Assembly: GCA_023301245.1 (NCBI GenBank)
Contig: JALZUV010000200.1
Span: forward strand, 1-6,944
Direction: 5' to 3'
Source: Rickettsiales bacterium
GTDB lineage: Bacteria; Pseudomonadota; Alphaproteobacteria; Rickettsiales; JALZUV01
Length of the DNA: 6,944 nucleotides
The translations under genes and the position numbers were made by a program. Below the pieces are notes generated by a model, which worked only from the letters and a program-made list of their open reading frames with translations, made no database searches and was not told the origin of the DNA. Below are positions 6,930-6,944 of this stretch, piece by piece; the stretch's first letter is position 1, and the number at the start of each line of letters is the position of its first letter.

Positions 6930-6937
6930 TGACGTGG
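6930..6937 (+). promoter_or_regulatory. TGACGTGG, candidate bZIP site, copy 2
   Basis: This is the second copy of the octamer, carried by the other 82-bp repeat, 144 bp away from the first. Duplicated sites of this kind could raise transcription, but the repeat itself explains their recurrence without any selection. Confidence 0.25.
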
Positions 6938-6944
6938 CGTACTA

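Larger units (their letters stand above)
6774..6941. repeat. Four 24-bp units inside the leader repeat
   Basis: A 24-bp unit starting TACGTC and ending GTGGCGTA or GTGACGTGGCGTA occurs at 6774-6797, 6831-6854 and 6918-6941; a shortened 19-bp form beginning TACGGCAACCCGTGG is at 6806-6824. The first and third are identical; the second differs at two positions. All share a CCCGTG core and TACG/CGTA-like ends, giving an imperfect palindrome. The 144-bp repeat thus seems to have grown on an older short-unit array. Confidence 0.8.
1574..6944 (-). mobile_element. Ty1/copia-type LTR retrotransposon, partial (5' end beyond the window)
   Basis: The element is defined by its Gag-Pol gene, whose domain order (Gag, protease, integrase, reverse transcriptase, RNase H) is that of the Ty1/copia superfamily. 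Transcription runs right to left. The right limit is the window edge, inside a repeat-bearing leader. The left limit is set provisionally at a candidate AATAAA signal; the true end could lie further left, within the hairpin-rich repeat region. I found no long identical segment shared by the left and right flanks, so no LTR pair is visible, and no recognisable initiator-Met tRNA primer-binding site occurs in 6652-6944. The intact reading frame argues for recent insertion. The element identity is certain; its boundaries are not. Confidence 0.9.
6652..6944 (-). promoter_or_regulatory. 5' leader of the retrotransposon, free of upstream ATG
   Basis: This is the sequence before the Gag-Pol start codon, cut by the window edge. 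On the coding strand it contains no ATG in any frame over about 290 bases, where four to five would be expected by chance, which fits a transcribed leader selected for scanning to the Gag-Pol start. It holds a 144-bp direct repeat and a CAACTT run, both listed separately. No TATA box, primer-binding site or LTR end could be assigned. It might be leader or might include part of the 5' LTR; the absence of a matching copy at the left side argues against the latter within this window. Confidence 0.6.
6719..6944. repeat. Direct repeat with 144-bp period in the leader (two 82-bp copies)
   Basis: Positions 6719-6800 recur at 6863-6944 with one difference (G at 6752, T at 6896). Both copies begin CGGTCCTATG and end GGCGTACTA. 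The second copy reaches the last base of the window, so the array may continue. The 62-base spacer holds related short units, listed separately. Near identity indicates recent duplication or continuing homogenisation. Tandem subrepeats are common in the untranslated and promoter parts of LTR elements, where copy number can affect transcription; that role is inferred here. Confidence 0.92.

Overview
The window is eukaryotic repeat DNA dominated by one Ty1/copia-type LTR retrotransposon read on the minus strand. A single uninterrupted Gag-Pol frame (ATG at 6651, stop at 2152, 1499 residues) carries, in order, a copia-type Gag with a CCHC zinc knuckle, an aspartic protease, a D,D(35)E integrase, a YVDD reverse transcriptase and a C-terminal RNase H. 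The order protease-integrase-RT-RNase H defines the Ty1/copia superfamily. The single long frame, the copia order and the absence of bacterial-style gene packing all indicate a eukaryote. From memory, the integrase and RT wording (IGARAFVHIETHT, LYGLSQSPALWY) looks more like elements of stramenopiles and other protists than of plants or animals, but this is a weak guess without a search.

Layout, right to left in the direction of transcription. The right edge (6652-6944) is the element's 5' leader. It holds a 144-bp-period direct repeat cut off by the window end, built partly from a 24-bp unit, then a CAACTT hexamer run just before the start codon. The leader has no ATG on the coding strand. 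Next comes Gag-Pol (6651-2152). Downstream, 169 nt after the Gag-Pol stop, a short ATG-started frame (1982-1701, 93 residues, acidic and probably helical) may be an extra 3' ORF of the element. An AATAAA at 1579-1574 could be the polyadenylation signal.

The left 1.6 kb has no convincing gene. It contains a degenerate tandem array of about four units with a spacing near 205-260 bp (about 740-1570), many short perfect hairpins, and small direct repeats near 152-248. It may be the 3' untranslated part or LTR of the element, or older host repeat DNA.

No LTR pair, primer-binding site or target-site duplication can be shown inside the window; the 5' LTR must lie beyond position 6944 if the element is complete. 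The intact catalytic motifs suggest a fairly young, possibly still competent copy. The unexplained parts are the extra 3' ORF, the repeat-built leader and the hairpin-rich array.
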